Positions 1 to 11,362 of a stretch of 64,000 bases of DNA are shown one piece after another. Within the stretch, counting starts at the first letter, position 1; each line of letters starts with the position of its first letter. The notes under the pieces are model-generated. The model was not told the DNA's origin. It did not search any database and was given only the letters and a program-made list of their open reading frames with translations. The stretch comes from Cryptomeria japonica (taxonomy: Eukaryota > Streptophyta > Pinopsida > Cupressales > Cupressaceae): assembly GCF_030272615.1 (NCBI RefSeq), contig NC_081406.1, positions 141,082,361-141,146,360 on the forward strand, given 5' to 3'. The position numbers were made by a program, and so were the translations under genes.

Positions 1-215
1 ATTTGGATTAAGGAAATGGGTTATGAAGTTGATGCACAGATCCTTGATGCTTATGCACAAATGCCAATTGAGACACCTATTGATGAAAATGTCAAAAGCT
101 TTCATACTGCTAAACAAAAGAAGCAAGAGGTTGAAACTGATTTCAACCAAAAGAAGAGAGAGAAGAAGGAAGGAAAGGAAAGTAAATTTGTTGAGAAATT
201 TTCACAAGATATTAA
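1..215 (+). pseudogene. ORF2 fragment of element I, upstream of the A insertion
   Basis: Reading frame 1 is open from base 1 and begins with a stretch (W-x-K-E-M-G-Y-E-V) that matches the end of the folded N-terminal domain of ORF2 in C and D, where W-V-T-E-M-G-Y-E occurs. A Lys/Glu-rich segment follows. The frame is cut at 215 by A. After removing A and one ATTRA duplication, the frame runs on at 18761 into the basic middle region of ORF2. The stop codon after 215 lies in A's LTR and is not part of the gene. Function is unknown. Confidence 0.7.
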
Positions 216-1031
216 TGTTGGAATTGCATGAAGATTACATTGATTTCAATAGAAACCGGTAATGGAGTTGTATTTCAATAGGTAGTGATGCAATAATGCA
301 ACTGGTAGTAGAGTAGTGATAGAAACCGGTATTGGTATTCCAAGAAGAGAGATGAACCAGTAACCTTAACCCGTTGATAAGTTGAACCCTAACTGATGGA
401 TCTTGGAGAATTGGTTATGTTGATCTATGATCGAATGGTGATCAGAGATGGAGATGCCATGTATACATGGTGCACGTGATAAGTTTGAAAGTGGTTTTTG
501 CACATAGAGATAACTGTTTTATCTTAGGAATGAGAAAATGCATAGCATGAAGTGAATAATGGATGATGAGTTACAGGATCCAATGTATAGTGATCTAAGA
601 GTGATCGAAGTTTTCTTGAATAATGAGCAGTTGATTTCTATGTAATCCAACGATCATGTTTGAACTGATATGTTTGCAATCTCTATGAGATCTTAGTTTT
701 TGTGATGTGTTACCGACCTATTGTATTTTTTTATAAGGTCGATGAGTTGTTTTGTAAGTGTGTTGGCAACTTGGTTAAGTGTGGTAGTGTGGTTGATTGC
801 TAAACCAGAAGGAGTATCTATAGAATGTTTTGAAGGAAGATAGGAGCATAAATGGATCTGACTAAGTAAGATAGTGCTATGACTAGATCAGAAATTTTTT
901 TGTTGTTCTCTAAGAATTACAATAGTTAAATCCCCTAACTGGGTAAGGTTTAATGGGATTTGGTGCTTTATAAATCCTCTAACTAGGTGATCCATTATCT
1001 TGGATTTGAAATCCTCTATCGAGGTTACTCC

Positions 1032-1392
1032 TGCTAATGTTTGTAGCTTCAGTCAAATGATCATTTAGAATACATATAATATATGTTGATTAATAATAAT
1101 ATATTATTATGTTATATTATTATAATATTATTAATCATATAAAATTTAATATTCAATATTAATCTATTATATTATTCTAAATTAATAATTGATTGATGAA
1201 ACATTATAATATTGATTAAATTATTATAATTAAAGGAGAGACATGTTTGTTCAAGGACATGCCTCTCCAAAGGAATATATATAGTATAATGTTATTCAAT
1301 TTGAGAACACATAGAATTCCAAGAATGCAAGTATCAGATTGAATCAGATATATACATTAAAATACATCCAATAAAACCTAGGAAAATCAACA
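1032..1392 (+). repeat. 5' LTR of L
   Basis: 361 bp. It contains a TATA-like run (ATATATATAG near 1274). An imperfect inverted repeat, GGAGAGACATG (1235-1245) against CATGCCTCTCC (1258-1268), has 10 of 11 pairs and a 12-base loop. Confidence 0.88.
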
Positions 1393-2290
1393 TGGTATCA
1401 GAGCTTAGGCCTGTGAAGTTTAATTTGGAGGTTGGAGAGGGTTGGAGAATTCAGTTTTTTCTAGAATTTTCAGTTTGAAATATGCCATTGTACGGCCCTT
1501 GGTTGGCCTCAAAATGAGGACTATAATATATGGATGGAAATATCTATGTTTCTAGTTTTCAAATATATTTATCTCATCAAATTTGATTTAGTTTTGTGCA
1601 AGATATGATGACTTTGGTGCAGGTCACTTGAAACCCTACCTAGGGTTAGCAGTTTTGGGAAAAATGTCATAACTTTTGTTTTAACCGTTGGATCTGGCTA
1701 TAACTTGGAGGAAATGTTTGTAATTAGATTTTATAACATCTCACCAAAGAGATTGGATAAATTTGGTACATTGAAAAAGTTATTAAAGACTGTGTGTGGC
1801 AGATCATAATGAAAGTGTTGATCAAAATTATGAAAATGTTCTACATCATTCAAAGGGAATTATGATGAGAGATGATTCATGCATGATATTTCTTATATGG
1901 GCTCACCTTATTAAGGGAAATGTTTTAAACTTAAGGATGAAAGAACAATAAAATTGAATTAAAGGGAGAAATAAATTGATGATTGAGATCAGATGCAGAG
2001 GGAGTCTAACATTTCAAAAGAGGACAAGAGTTTGATACAAGAACTTGAGCTTCAGAGGGAACAGATGGTTCAGTCAACTTGTGACAATTTAGATCATAGT
2101 GATTGAGAGGGATTTTCACTATTGAAGGTGAAACACTTATGAGGTAAAATTTGATTCAATTGATTATTATACTAATGAAATCATTTAATGCCTTATGGGC
2201 CATGTGTAAATCATAAGGAAGTGATGACTTCCAAATGATTTCCACTTGTATTTTTGAGGTTATTGGAAGGTGACAATCTTACAATAACTT

Positions 2291-2937
2291 GAGCTTGTGG
2301 ATAGAATCACCGATAGAGGCAATCCACATGAGAGCTCGTGGATAGAATCGCTGACTGAGGCAATCCACGTAAGAGTTTGTGGATAGAATCACCGACTGAG
2401 GCAATCCACATGAGAGCTTGTGGATAGAATCACCGACTGAGGCAATCCACATGAGAGCTTGTGGATAGAATCACCAACTGAGGCAATCCATGTAAGATCT
2501 TGTGGATAGAATCATTGACTAAGGCAATCCATGTGCGAGCTCATGGATAGAATCACCGACTGAGGCAATCCACTTAAGAGCTTGTGGATAGAATTGTCGA
2601 CTGAGGAAATCCACATGAGAGATCATGGATAGAATCGTTGACTGAGGCAATCCACATAAGAGCTTGTGGATAGAATCATCGACTAAGGAAATCCATGTGA
2701 GAGCTCATGGATAGAATCACCGACTAAGGCAATCCATGTAAGAGCTTGTGGATAGAATTACCGACTGAGGCAATCCACGTGAGAACTCATGGATAGAATT
2801 GCCAACTGAGGAAATCCACGTGAGAGCTCATGGATAGAATCGCCAACTGAGGCAATCCACACAAGAGCTTATGGATAGAATCACTGATAGAGGCAATCCA
2901 TGCAAGAGCTTGTGAATAGAATCACCAACGGAGGCAA
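2291..2937 (+). repeat. Sixteen-copy 41-bp tandem array inside L
   Basis: Units start with GAGCTTGTGG-like sequence at exact 41-base spacing (2291, 2332, 2373 ... 2906). The last unit is degenerate. Each unit carries short arms, GTGGAT and ATCCAC, about 19 bases apart, which could pair as a hairpin. Several units have matched changes (CATGGAT with ATCCATG), others have a single mismatch. Most differences are C/T or G/A. The array is continuous, with no unique spacers. Function is unknown. Confidence 0.93.
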
Positions 2938-3166
2938 ATTCCCACCTTGAGACTATGGTCCCCTATGATGAGCATCATATGGTTGATGCAAATACTCCCA
3001 ATATCATGACATGATATTTTTGAGTTATGGTGAATATCATGTGCCTTGATATTCTTGTGTATACCATACTTCCTGATATCACAGTGAGATAATATTTTCT
3101 CTATTCCATAATTAATCTAGACTTAATGCATTTGCATTGATTTTATCTTCCCTAGCTAAGAGGGAG

Positions 3167-3528
3167 TGTTAATGTTTGTAGCTTTAGTCGAATGATCATT
3201 TAGAATACATATAATATATGTTGATTAATAATAATATATTATTATGTTATATTATTATATTATTATTAATCATATAAAATTTTAATATTCAATATTAATC
3301 TATTATATTATTCTAAATTAATAATTGATTGATGAAACATTATAATATTTATTAAATTATTATAATTAGAAGAGAGACATGTATGTTCAAGGAAATGCCT
3401 CTCCAAAGGAATATATATAGTATAATGTTATTCAATTCAAGAACACATAGAATTCCAAGAATGCAAGTATCAGATTGAATCAGATATATACATTAAAATA
3501 CATCCAATAAAACCTAGGAAAATCAACA
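3167..3528 (+). repeat. 3' LTR of L
   Basis: 362 bp, nearly identical to 1032-1392, preceded by a purine tract at 3155-3166 and followed by the ACTCC duplication. Confidence 0.88.
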
Positions 3529-4126
3529 ACTCCTACCAAGGTATTTCCTTTAACAGGGTATTGTAGTCAATCCCTTAACTAGGTGGTCCTTAACCGGATT
3601 TGTTCCTAACAGGACATTTTTGTAAAGCTTCTAACAAGGCTTGGCTCCTAACAGGGTGAACTTTAGAAGAGTTCAGAATAGTTGTGGGTATTCATGCCCA
3701 CCGTGGTTTTTCCCATTTGGGTTTCCAGGTCAAAAATCATTGTGTCAAGTGGTGAATGATTTTGTGGTTATATTTTGATATGGTTGATTTGATTAAACTG
3801 GTAAAGCCACTTAGATATGATTAGATGATCAAAAGTGATATGAAATGAGCTATTACTAATGTTAGTAAAGTGGTTTAATGTTTTGGTTAAATGGTATGTG
3901 AGTTTCAAAACTGTTACACTGTTATATTGGTATTCTAGTCAACCAGTAAACTTGACAGTGTAGTTGCAGTTTTTTTATAGTGTTTAAACCAGTTAGTTCA
4001 GTGAATGGTTTATGAGTTGGGATTAAGTTTGGTGAAATTTTAGTTTGTTTTCTATATATTGATTCACCCCCCCCCCCCCCCTCTCAATAGTTGACCGAAT
4101 CTTTATTAATTCATCATATCATCAAT

Positions 4127-4138
4127 TGGTATTAGAGC
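4127..4138 (+). promoter_or_regulatory. Primer binding site of A
   Basis: TGGTATTAGAGC follows the LTR after two bases. It is the plant initiator-Met tRNA site TGGTATCAGAGC with one C-to-T change. Confidence 0.8.
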
Positions 4139-4194
4139 ATTTTAGGCCCTCTTGTGTTTAAGCCTCACAACTTGAGGTAAAGATCTAGGAGAAC

Positions 4195-5220
4195 ATGATG
4201 AAGAAAGAAGGTCCAAAGTTAAATAGGGAAAATTACAGAATTTGGAGTTATAGGATGAAGACCTATATCAAGAGCTTAGGAAGTCAAAATTGGGAACACG
4301 TTGTTACTAAATATAACTTTCCTAGTGGGATTTTGTTAGATGACCAAAAGAAGGAGAAACATGAGAACAATCAAGCATTGGAGGCCATTATTAGTTCCTT
4401 GTCCGATTCAGAGTATGTTGATGTCCATGGTTTGGAGACTACTTTTAAAGTGTGGAAGAAACTAGAGGATATCTATAGCGGCGATGAGAATGTGAAGACT
4501 ACCAAAGAAGAGAGTCTGAGAGGTAAATTTGATGATATGCAGATGGTTGAAGGTGAGAACATTCAAAAGTATGGGCAGAGGATCAAGGAGATAGTTGGTG
4601 AGATCAAAAGTGTTGGTGGTATAGTGGAGGATAGCACAATGGTTAGCAAGGTGTTGAGAACCCTTCTACTAGTCTACGCTATCCGAGTTGTAGCCATTCA
4701 AGAACTCAAGTCTATTGATAAATCAAAGGTAACTCTTGACTCCATTATTGGTAACTTAACTGCATTTGAATTAAATGGTTATGATGGAAGTGTTCAGAGA
4801 TCAGAGTCTTTTTTTAGAGCTTCAGTTTCAAACCCACCGATAAGGAAAAACAGAGAAGCTAGTTACAGTCATGAGTCTAGATCCAACAAAGAGGTTGATG
4901 ATAAAGATAGTTTGATTGAGCTTGAAGCATTGTTGGCCAAGCAGTTACCCAAAGGTACCAATAAGTATGGAGGTAAATTACCAATGAAGTGTTTTGCATA
5001 TAACCGGATTGGACATATTGCTACTAACTATCCAAATGGAGATAATGTGTAGAAACATGAGAAGTATAAGAAGCACAAAGGCAAAGGTAAAAGAGATTGT
5101 CTCATTGTTGTGGATGTAGGAATTACAGATGATGAATCGAAAGAAGATGCAAATGAGGACATTGTCTTTGTTGCCATTAAAGAAGAGTCACCAAATCAAA
5201 AGGCATTAGTCTCTCGCATG
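4195..5220 (+). pseudogene. gag: Gag of A (UBN2-type copia gag)
   Basis: The frame starts at ATG 4195, 57 bases after the primer site. It has the usual copia gag N-terminus (L-N-x-E-N-Y-R-I-W-S-Y-R-M at residues 9-21) and the helical UBN2-like core (W-K-K-L-E-D-I-Y near residue 90; E-N-I-Q-K-Y around 120). A degenerate zinc knuckle follows (C-F-A-Y-N-R-I-G-H near residue 264, with the second Cys changed to Tyr). A TAG at 5050 interrupts the frame, which continues without shift into the protease. Gag would form the cytoplasmic particle that packages element RNA. The broken knuckle and stop make this copy non-functional. Confidence 0.82.
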
Positions 5221-5839
5221 GATAGTTGTGATGATTGGATTTTAGATAGTGGTTTTTTACACCACATGATCGATGATCGAAGTAAGTTTCTTACTTTGAA
5301 GGAATTCGATGGAGGAGTTGTGAGATTTGGGAATGACTCACCTTGCATGGCAAAAGGAAAGGGAACCATCTCTTTGAATGGTAAAAGTAGTGTAGATGAT
5401 TTCTACTGGGTTGAAGGACTGAAACACAATCTTTTGAGTGTTGCTCAACTCAATAACAAAGGTTATCCACTAGAATTCAAGAATGGGATGTGCAAAATCT
5501 ATGGAAGAAAAGGTGAACTGATTGCAACTGGAAAGTAGACAAAAGGTAACTTGTTTCACCTAAATTATAAAGTCAATAGCTTCTTAATTGCAAAAGTAGA
5601 TGATAGTTGGCTTTGGCATTAGAGATTTTGTCATGTAAATTTTGATAATATTGTAAAAGTCAGTAAGTCCAAATAAGTAAGAGGTTTACCTCGGTTGGAC
5701 AAACCGGTGAATGCTCTATGTAAGGAATGTCAAATAGGAAAGATGACATCCTCAACCTTTAAGAGAAAATCTTTCTCAGCGGAACATTTTCTAGATTTGG
5801 TTCATACTGACCTTTGTGGACCAATAAGGACTAGAAGTA
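5221..5839 (+). pseudogene. pol: Protease and pre-integrase segment of A
   Basis: Continues in the gag frame. W-I-L-D-S-G-F at about 5236-5256 is the aspartic protease active-site motif (D-S-G). Next come the conserved block ending H-N-L-L-S-V-A-Q-L and the GAG-pre-integrase motif L-W-H-x-R-F-C-H-V-N around 5610. The start of integrase (H-T-D-L-C-G-P) ends at 5839. TAG codons interrupt it at 5536 and twice more near 5620-5677. The solo LTR K splits the integrase after residues R-T-R-S. Removing K and one 5-base duplication restores the same frame at 7444. Confidence 0.82.
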
Positions 5840-7443
5840 TGTTGGCATTATGTGAACCGGTATGAAGACATAATGATATTGTATGTTGTCATTGATGTAA
5901 ATATGTGACTTGATGTGAACCAGCACATGTGATAGGTAAGAAGAGAGAACCGGCATATGTATGAACCAGTATATATGCCAAAGTGAAGCGGCATATCTGT
6001 TCAAGATGAACCAACATGTAGTTATGGGAACAGGCACATGGAAGCATTGTGTGACTACCGGTTGGTAGGTAGTTTCCACTTCAGGATTTCTGGTTGGAGT
6101 ACCTCAAGCCGGTGTGACTCAATCGGTGATTTTTGTGTGATGAGTTAATAGTATAATGAAGAACAGGTAGTGTTGCCACGTAAGCTCTGTGCATGTGAAG
6201 GATCTTTCATGAAGAAGACTATTCCTATCTACCTCTAGAATGTGCGAAGTTTGTCAAATGGTGATAACACGTGATAGGTTATCAGCCGCCATGAAATCGG
6301 TGGATAATGGATGATGGAGAATACCCTGAGATCGATTCAAGATTGTTGCATTTAATGCAGTATGATTCAACGGTTAGCATTGAACCACTTGAATTGCTTA
6401 ACCTAACAGGTTTAGGGTTTAGGGTTTTTTCTACCAACCTGTTTGTTTCCTATAAGGTCGATGTTGTGTTTCTTTCTAGGGTTGTTGGCAAAAGTTGTGA
6501 ATGTGTATCCAAGGGAAGTGATACGTGATTCTTTCTAGACCAAAGGAGAGAAGAGATACCTACAAAGTGAATGTGCAGAAGGAGAAGAGGAGCCTAAATA
6601 GATCTGCATTAGCATTGAGTGTTGTTAACAGATCATTGTAATTCTTGTTGATCTCTAACCACTTCAACAGTTGTAAAATCCCCTAATAGGGTAGCCTTAA
6701 CTGACTTGTTGTAAAATCCCCTAACAGGGTGGTCTTAATAGGCTTGATTCAAATCCCTTAACCGGGTAACTTGAGGTTAATGAGTTCTAAGAAGCTATAG
6801 AGCTCTGGAGATCCTTTAGCTATTGAGTTCTTGAAATCCTCTAACAAGGTGACCCTACTGGGTTTAACCCTTAACTGGGTATTATTGCTATCCCTTAACC
6901 AGGTGATCCCTAACAGGATCGGTTCTTAGCAGAACCTATTGTAATGTCTTTAACCGGACAAGGCTCCTAACAAAGCGGACTTCAAAAGAGTTCAAAAGCA
7001 ACTTGTGGGTATTCATCCCCACCGTGGTTTTTCCCAGTTGGGTTTCCACGTGAAAAATATGTGTGTCATGTGTGATGCTTTTATCTTGTGATGCTTTGTT
7101 ACTACCTGTTGAGCATATGATGGTTTTGTGTTTTATGCCTGTCTATAAAGCATACTGAACTAACTATTGTGACGATCAAAGGAGAGTTTATCTGTTCATG
7201 CATAAGGGTGAAATGGTAGTGTTGTTTTGAAGTTAAATGAAAATCTAAGTGTTCAACTGGTCAATGCTTGTTTTAGACACTCTTGGCTTTACCGGTTGCA
7301 GTCTGTGTTGAATAGATATTCCTGTTTGCCAGTCATTTGGAGTATTTGCTGTCAATCCAGTTTTGGACTGTATTTGTGTTTGTACTGATTCACCCCCCCT
7401 CTCAGTACCGATTTGGTACTAGTGGTTCATCATTGAGTCATCA
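5840..7443 (+). mobile_element. Element K: solo LTR inside A's integrase
   Basis: A 1,604-bp stretch starts TGTTGGCATTATGTG and ends GTCATCA. It is flanked by AAGTA (5835-5839) and GAGTA (7444-7448), a duplication with one transition. Its start resembles the LTRs of B and E, and near its end it has the C-rich ATTCACCCCCCCTCTCAG tract shared by the LTRs here. There is no second copy and no internal region, so it is best read as the product of LTR-LTR recombination. Short open frames inside it are not genes. Confidence 0.82.
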
Positions 7444-8325
7444 GAGTATTCAAGGTGATCGGTATTTTATGATCTTTACTGATGATTTCTCAAGAATGAT
7501 GTGGGTCACATTCTTGAAGGACAAAACATAAGACTTTAGTAAGTTTAAGGCATTCAAAGCCTTAGTTGAAAAAGAAAGTGGAAGAAAGCTTAAGTGCTTA
7601 AGAACTGATCAAGGTGGTGAATTTACTTCAGAGGAATTCACCAAATACTGTGAAGACAATGGAATTAAGAGGCAACTTTCTGCACCTAAGACACCACAAC
7701 AAAATGGTAGTGCAGAGAGGAACAACCGGTCAGTTGTTGAAGCTACAAGGACTATGCTAATACAAGGAGGTGTAGCTAAGACATTCTAGAGGGAAGCTAT
7801 CAGGAAAGTTGTCTACACAATGAACCAAATATTTGTTCAAGAGGTAAGGATAAAACTCCTTATAAATACTAGTATTGTAGATCACCTAATGTCAATTATT
7901 TTAAGATTTTTTGTACCAAATGTTTTATCAAGAGAGGTGATTATGTTGGTAATTTTGATGCTAAGAGTGATGAAGGCATATTTCTTGGTTACTCCACCAA
8001 GAGCAAAGCCTACAAATGTTACAACAACCAGACAAAGAAGATCATTGAAAGTGCTAATGTCTGAGTGGATCAGTTTTCTGATGAATCAAGAGAAATCAGT
8101 GAGAAGGAGGAAAATGAACCTTACATTTTAGTTTTGGAACCAAAACCAGTGAAGCCAGAAGTTGGTGAAATGAATACTGCAACACCAGCTCAACCTAAAT
8201 AGTTAGATTCTGTAGAAGATAAAGAAAGTGAAGAAGAAAAACCTAAAGACCACGATCATGTTACTCCAAGGTATGTTAGACTCAATCATAGTCCTGATCA
8301 TATTGTTGGAGATAAAGATGCTGGT
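7444..8325 (+). pseudogene. pol: Integrase of A (second part)
   Basis: The catalytic core resumes with Q-G-D-R-Y-F-M-I-F-T-D-D-F-S. It includes L-R-T-D-Q-G-G-E-F at about 7598-7625 (second catalytic Asp) and P-Q-Q-N-G-x-A-E-R-N near 7695 (catalytic Glu). A TAA truncates it after D-K-T at 7529, a TAG lies near 7788, and a frameshift near 7840 moves the C-terminal G-Y-S-T-K-S-K-A-Y-K-C-Y-N block to another frame. This is the Ty1/copia integrase placed before reverse transcriptase. It is inactive by these breaks. Confidence 0.82.
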
Positions 8326-9860
8326 GTGTTAAATAGAAGAAGAATAAGAGAGAATTCTTGTATGATCTCCACTATTGAGCCTAGAAAAACAAAGGAAGAT
8401 TTTGGAAATGATCACTGGATCAAGGCTATGGAAGAAGAACTTGACCAGATTGAGAAAAACAATACTTGGTCACTAGTACCCAGACTGGAGAACAAGAATG
8501 TAATAGGTACTAAATGGGTATTCAGGAATAAACTGAATGAATATGGAGTAGTAGTAAGAAATAAAGCCAGACTGGTATGCAAAGGTTATGCACAAGAAGA
8601 AGGTGAATACTATGGTGAGACATTTGCATCAGTTGCAAGATTGGAAGGAGTTAGGACTCTACTTGCATTTGCTACATATAGAGGATTCAAGGTATATAAG
8701 ATGGATGTGAAGTCAACATTTCTAAATGAAATATTGGCAGAGGAAGTCTACATTAAACAACCAAATGGTTATGCTTTGATTGAATTAAAGAATAAGGTGT
8801 GCAAACTACACAAGGCACTATATGTTTTGAAGCAAGCACCAAGAAAATGGTATGAAAGACTACATTCTCACTTGGTGAAGACAGGTTTTCAGAGAACCAG
8901 TGAAGACAACAATATATATCTCAAGACTGAAGCAAATAAGATACTAGTTAGTGAAGTATTTGTGGGTGATATCATTTTTGGAGGCAATCATGACATGTGT
9001 GATGAATTTTCAAATAAGATGAAAAGTGAATTTGAGATGTCTCTAGTAGGAGATAAAATTCTTTATAGCTTTTCAAATTCAACAGATGAAGGGACGTATT
9101 TTTATCACACAGTCCAAGTATGTGAAAGAAGTATTGAAGGCATTTGGAATGGGAGATTGTAAACTAGTTGGAACACCAATGGTTACATGCTATAAATTGT
9201 CTGAGGATGATTCTACATCAGTGGATGGAAAGGAGTATAGGCAATGATAGGGAAACTACATTATGTTGTCCATAGCAGACCGAATATTGCTCATGCAATA
9301 GGATTAGTTGCCTAATTTCATAAAAGTTCTAAGGAGACACACATGGTAGAAACTAAAAGAATTTTCAGATATTTGAAAGGCACAATTGATTATGGATTAT
9401 GATATCTATATGCAGGTAACTTTGATTTGAAAGTCTATACAGATGCAGACTGGGCAGGAAATGTTGATGATAGGAAGAGTACAACTAGAGGAGCATTTTT
9501 TCTTGAAGGCTTGTATCTTGGAGCAACAAGAAACAGAGTTGTATATCACAGTCAACTGCATAAGTTGAATATCTTGTAGCATATATGAACTATACCCAAG
9601 CAATCTGGATGAAACACATTCTGGAAGGTTTCAAGTTAAAAATCTCAAAATCGGTAAGGATTTTCTGTGATAACACCAGTGCAATAAATATTTCAAAGAA
9701 CCCAGTGTTGCATGCAAGAACCAAGAATATTGAGCTGAAGTATCATTTCTTAAGAGAGAAAGTGTAGAGTAAAGATGTGTCATTGGAGAATGTATCTACT
9801 AAGGAATAGCTAGCGGATATCCTTACTAAACCTTTGCCTAAGGATACTTTTGAGTATCTT
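8326..9860 (+). pseudogene. pol: Reverse transcriptase and RNase H of A
   Basis: Starts with the copia RT block W-I-K-A-M-E-E-E-L (about 8416) and runs through [17 protein letters not shown] and Y-K-M-D-V-K-S-T-F-L-N to the polymerase motif. That motif reads F-V-G-D-I-I-F-G at about 8959-8982 in place of F-V-D-D, so one catalytic Asp is lost. A frameshift lies near 9060. RNase H follows in pieces: Y-T-D-A-D-W-A-G near 9437, then F-C-D-N-T-S-A-I at 9664. The ending L-A-D-I-L-T-K-P-L-P at 9811 is the usual copia C-terminus. Confidence 0.85.
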
Positions 9861-10263
9861 AGAGGTTAGCTAGGGGTTGTACCCCTACATGAGGTCAATT
9901 AAGCTAATGTGAAAGACATCAGTCCCAGAGCTTATTGAAAAACTTGAAGCCGGATTGGTGTTGAGTGGAGCTACTCCACAGGGGGAGCAGCTAGTTGCAG
10001 AATAGTGAAGTATGACACTATATGTTTTACTTTCACTTTTGCATTGTTTTCAAAAGGGGAGAAGAAATGTATCATTGATGAGGAAAATAATTTTATATGA
10101 TTGATAGCCAGTTACCAGCTAAAGACATGGAGGCATAGTTGAAGGAGAGTACATGAAAAAATGTAAACCAAGATTCCTATACCTATGTATGTGTATTACT
10201 CTCAATCATCACAATCAAAAGGGTATTGATATTTGTATTGTCATAAATGCCAAAGGGGGAGAT
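9861..10263 (+). other. 3' untranslated region and polypurine tract of A
   Basis: No gene. Purine tracts appear at 9980 (GGGGGAG) and 10055. The polypurine tract proper is AAAGGGGGAGAT at 10252-10263, directly before the LTR start TGTTGG. The 19 bases ATGCCAAAGGGGGAGATTG around it recur at the same place in elements D and I. Confidence 0.78.
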
Positions 10264-11362
10264 TGTTGGCATTGTATGAAGATTGCATTGATGAAGTATA
10301 GTTTTGTCATTGATGTCAATAGTAACTGGCAATGGACTTGTATTGCAACCGACAGTGATGCAGTAATGTAACCGGTAGTAGAGAAGTGATGGAAACTGAT
10401 ATTGGTATTCTAAGCAAAGAGATCAACCGGTAACCCTAACCTATTGATAACCTGAACCCTAACCGATGGAGCTTGGAGAATAAGTTATGTTGATCTATGA
10501 TCGAATGGTGTTCAAAGATGGAGATGCCATGTATACATGGTGCACGTGATGAGTTTCAAAGTGGTTTAGGCACATAGAGATAACTGTTTTATCTTGGGAA
10601 TGAGAAAATGCATAGCATGAAGTGAATAACACATGATAAGTTACAAGATCCAATGTGTGGTGATCCAAGAATGGTCAAAGTTGTCTTGAACAATGTGTAG
10701 TTTATTGCTATGTAATCCAACGATCATGTTTGAAGAGATATGTTTGTAATCTCTATGAGATCTTAGGTTTTGTGATGTGTTACCGACCTATTGTATTTGC
10801 TTATAAGGTCGATGAGTTATTTTGTAAGTGTGTTGGAAATTTGGTTAAGTGTGGTAGTGTGATTGATTGTCAAACCAGAAGGAGTATCTACAAAAAATTT
10901 TGAAGGCAGATAGGAGCATAAACGGATATGACTAAGCAAGATAGTGATATTACCAGATCAATAAAAACCCTGTTGTTCTCTAACAATTACAATAGTTAAA
11001 TCCCCTAACTAGGTAATCTTTAACAGGCTTTGGTGCTTTCTAAATCCTCTAACTAGGTGATCCATTAGCTTTAATTTGAAAGCCTCTATCAAGGTTAGAA
11101 CTAATAGGGTATTGTAGTCAATCTCTTAATCGGGTGGTCCTTAACTGGATTTGTTCCTAATAGGACATTTTTGTAAAGCTTCTAACAATGCTTGGCTCCT
11201 AACATGGCAAACTTCATAAGAGTTCAAAATACTTGTGGGTATTCATCCCCACCGTGGTTTTTCCCATTTGGGTTTCCATGTCAAAATCATTGTGTCAAGT
11301 GGTGAATGATTTTGTGGTTATGGTTGATTTGATTAAACTGGTAAAGCCATAGATATAATTAG
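10264..11362 (+). repeat. 3' LTR of A, first part
   Basis: Matches 216-1031 and then 3534-3820 of the 5' LTR. It is cut at 11362 by B, with ATTAG (11358-11362) as the target duplication. Confidence 0.87.

Larger units (their letters stand above)
1032..3528 (+). mobile_element. Element L: 2.5-kb non-autonomous LTR element inside A's LTR
   Basis: Two direct repeats, 1032-1392 and 3167-3528, start TG(C/T)TAATGTTTG and end ATCAACA. They are flanked by a perfect 5-bp duplication, ACTCC (1027-1031 and 3529-3533). The primer site TGGTATCAGAGC follows the left LTR at 1393, and a purine tract (AGCTAAGAGGGAG) precedes the right LTR. The 1.77-kb interior has no recognisable gag or pol and holds the 41-bp tandem array at 2291-2937. 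It is larger than a typical TRIM and smaller than a typical LARD. The LTRs are AT-rich and differ at only a few positions by eye, so insertion was fairly recent relative to A. Confidence 0.9.
216..4124 (+). repeat. 5' LTR of A (interrupted by L)
   Basis: It begins TGTTGGAATTGCATGAAG and matches the start of the right LTR at 10264. It ends in CATCA directly before the primer site at 4127. The segment 1032-3533 is the inserted element L plus one ACTCC copy. A C-rich tract at about 4070-4085 lies near the LTR end, as in the other LTRs of this window. Open frames here are short and have no coding signal. Confidence 0.88.

Noticed and set aside
2291-2937. Regular short repeats that might suggest a CRISPR array
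   Set aside because: Units are contiguous 41-mers without unique spacers, in a plant LTR element; a minisatellite.
6307-6528. Possible small gene inside K
   Set aside because: Lies in a solo LTR, has no homologue in related LTRs and no recognisable motif.
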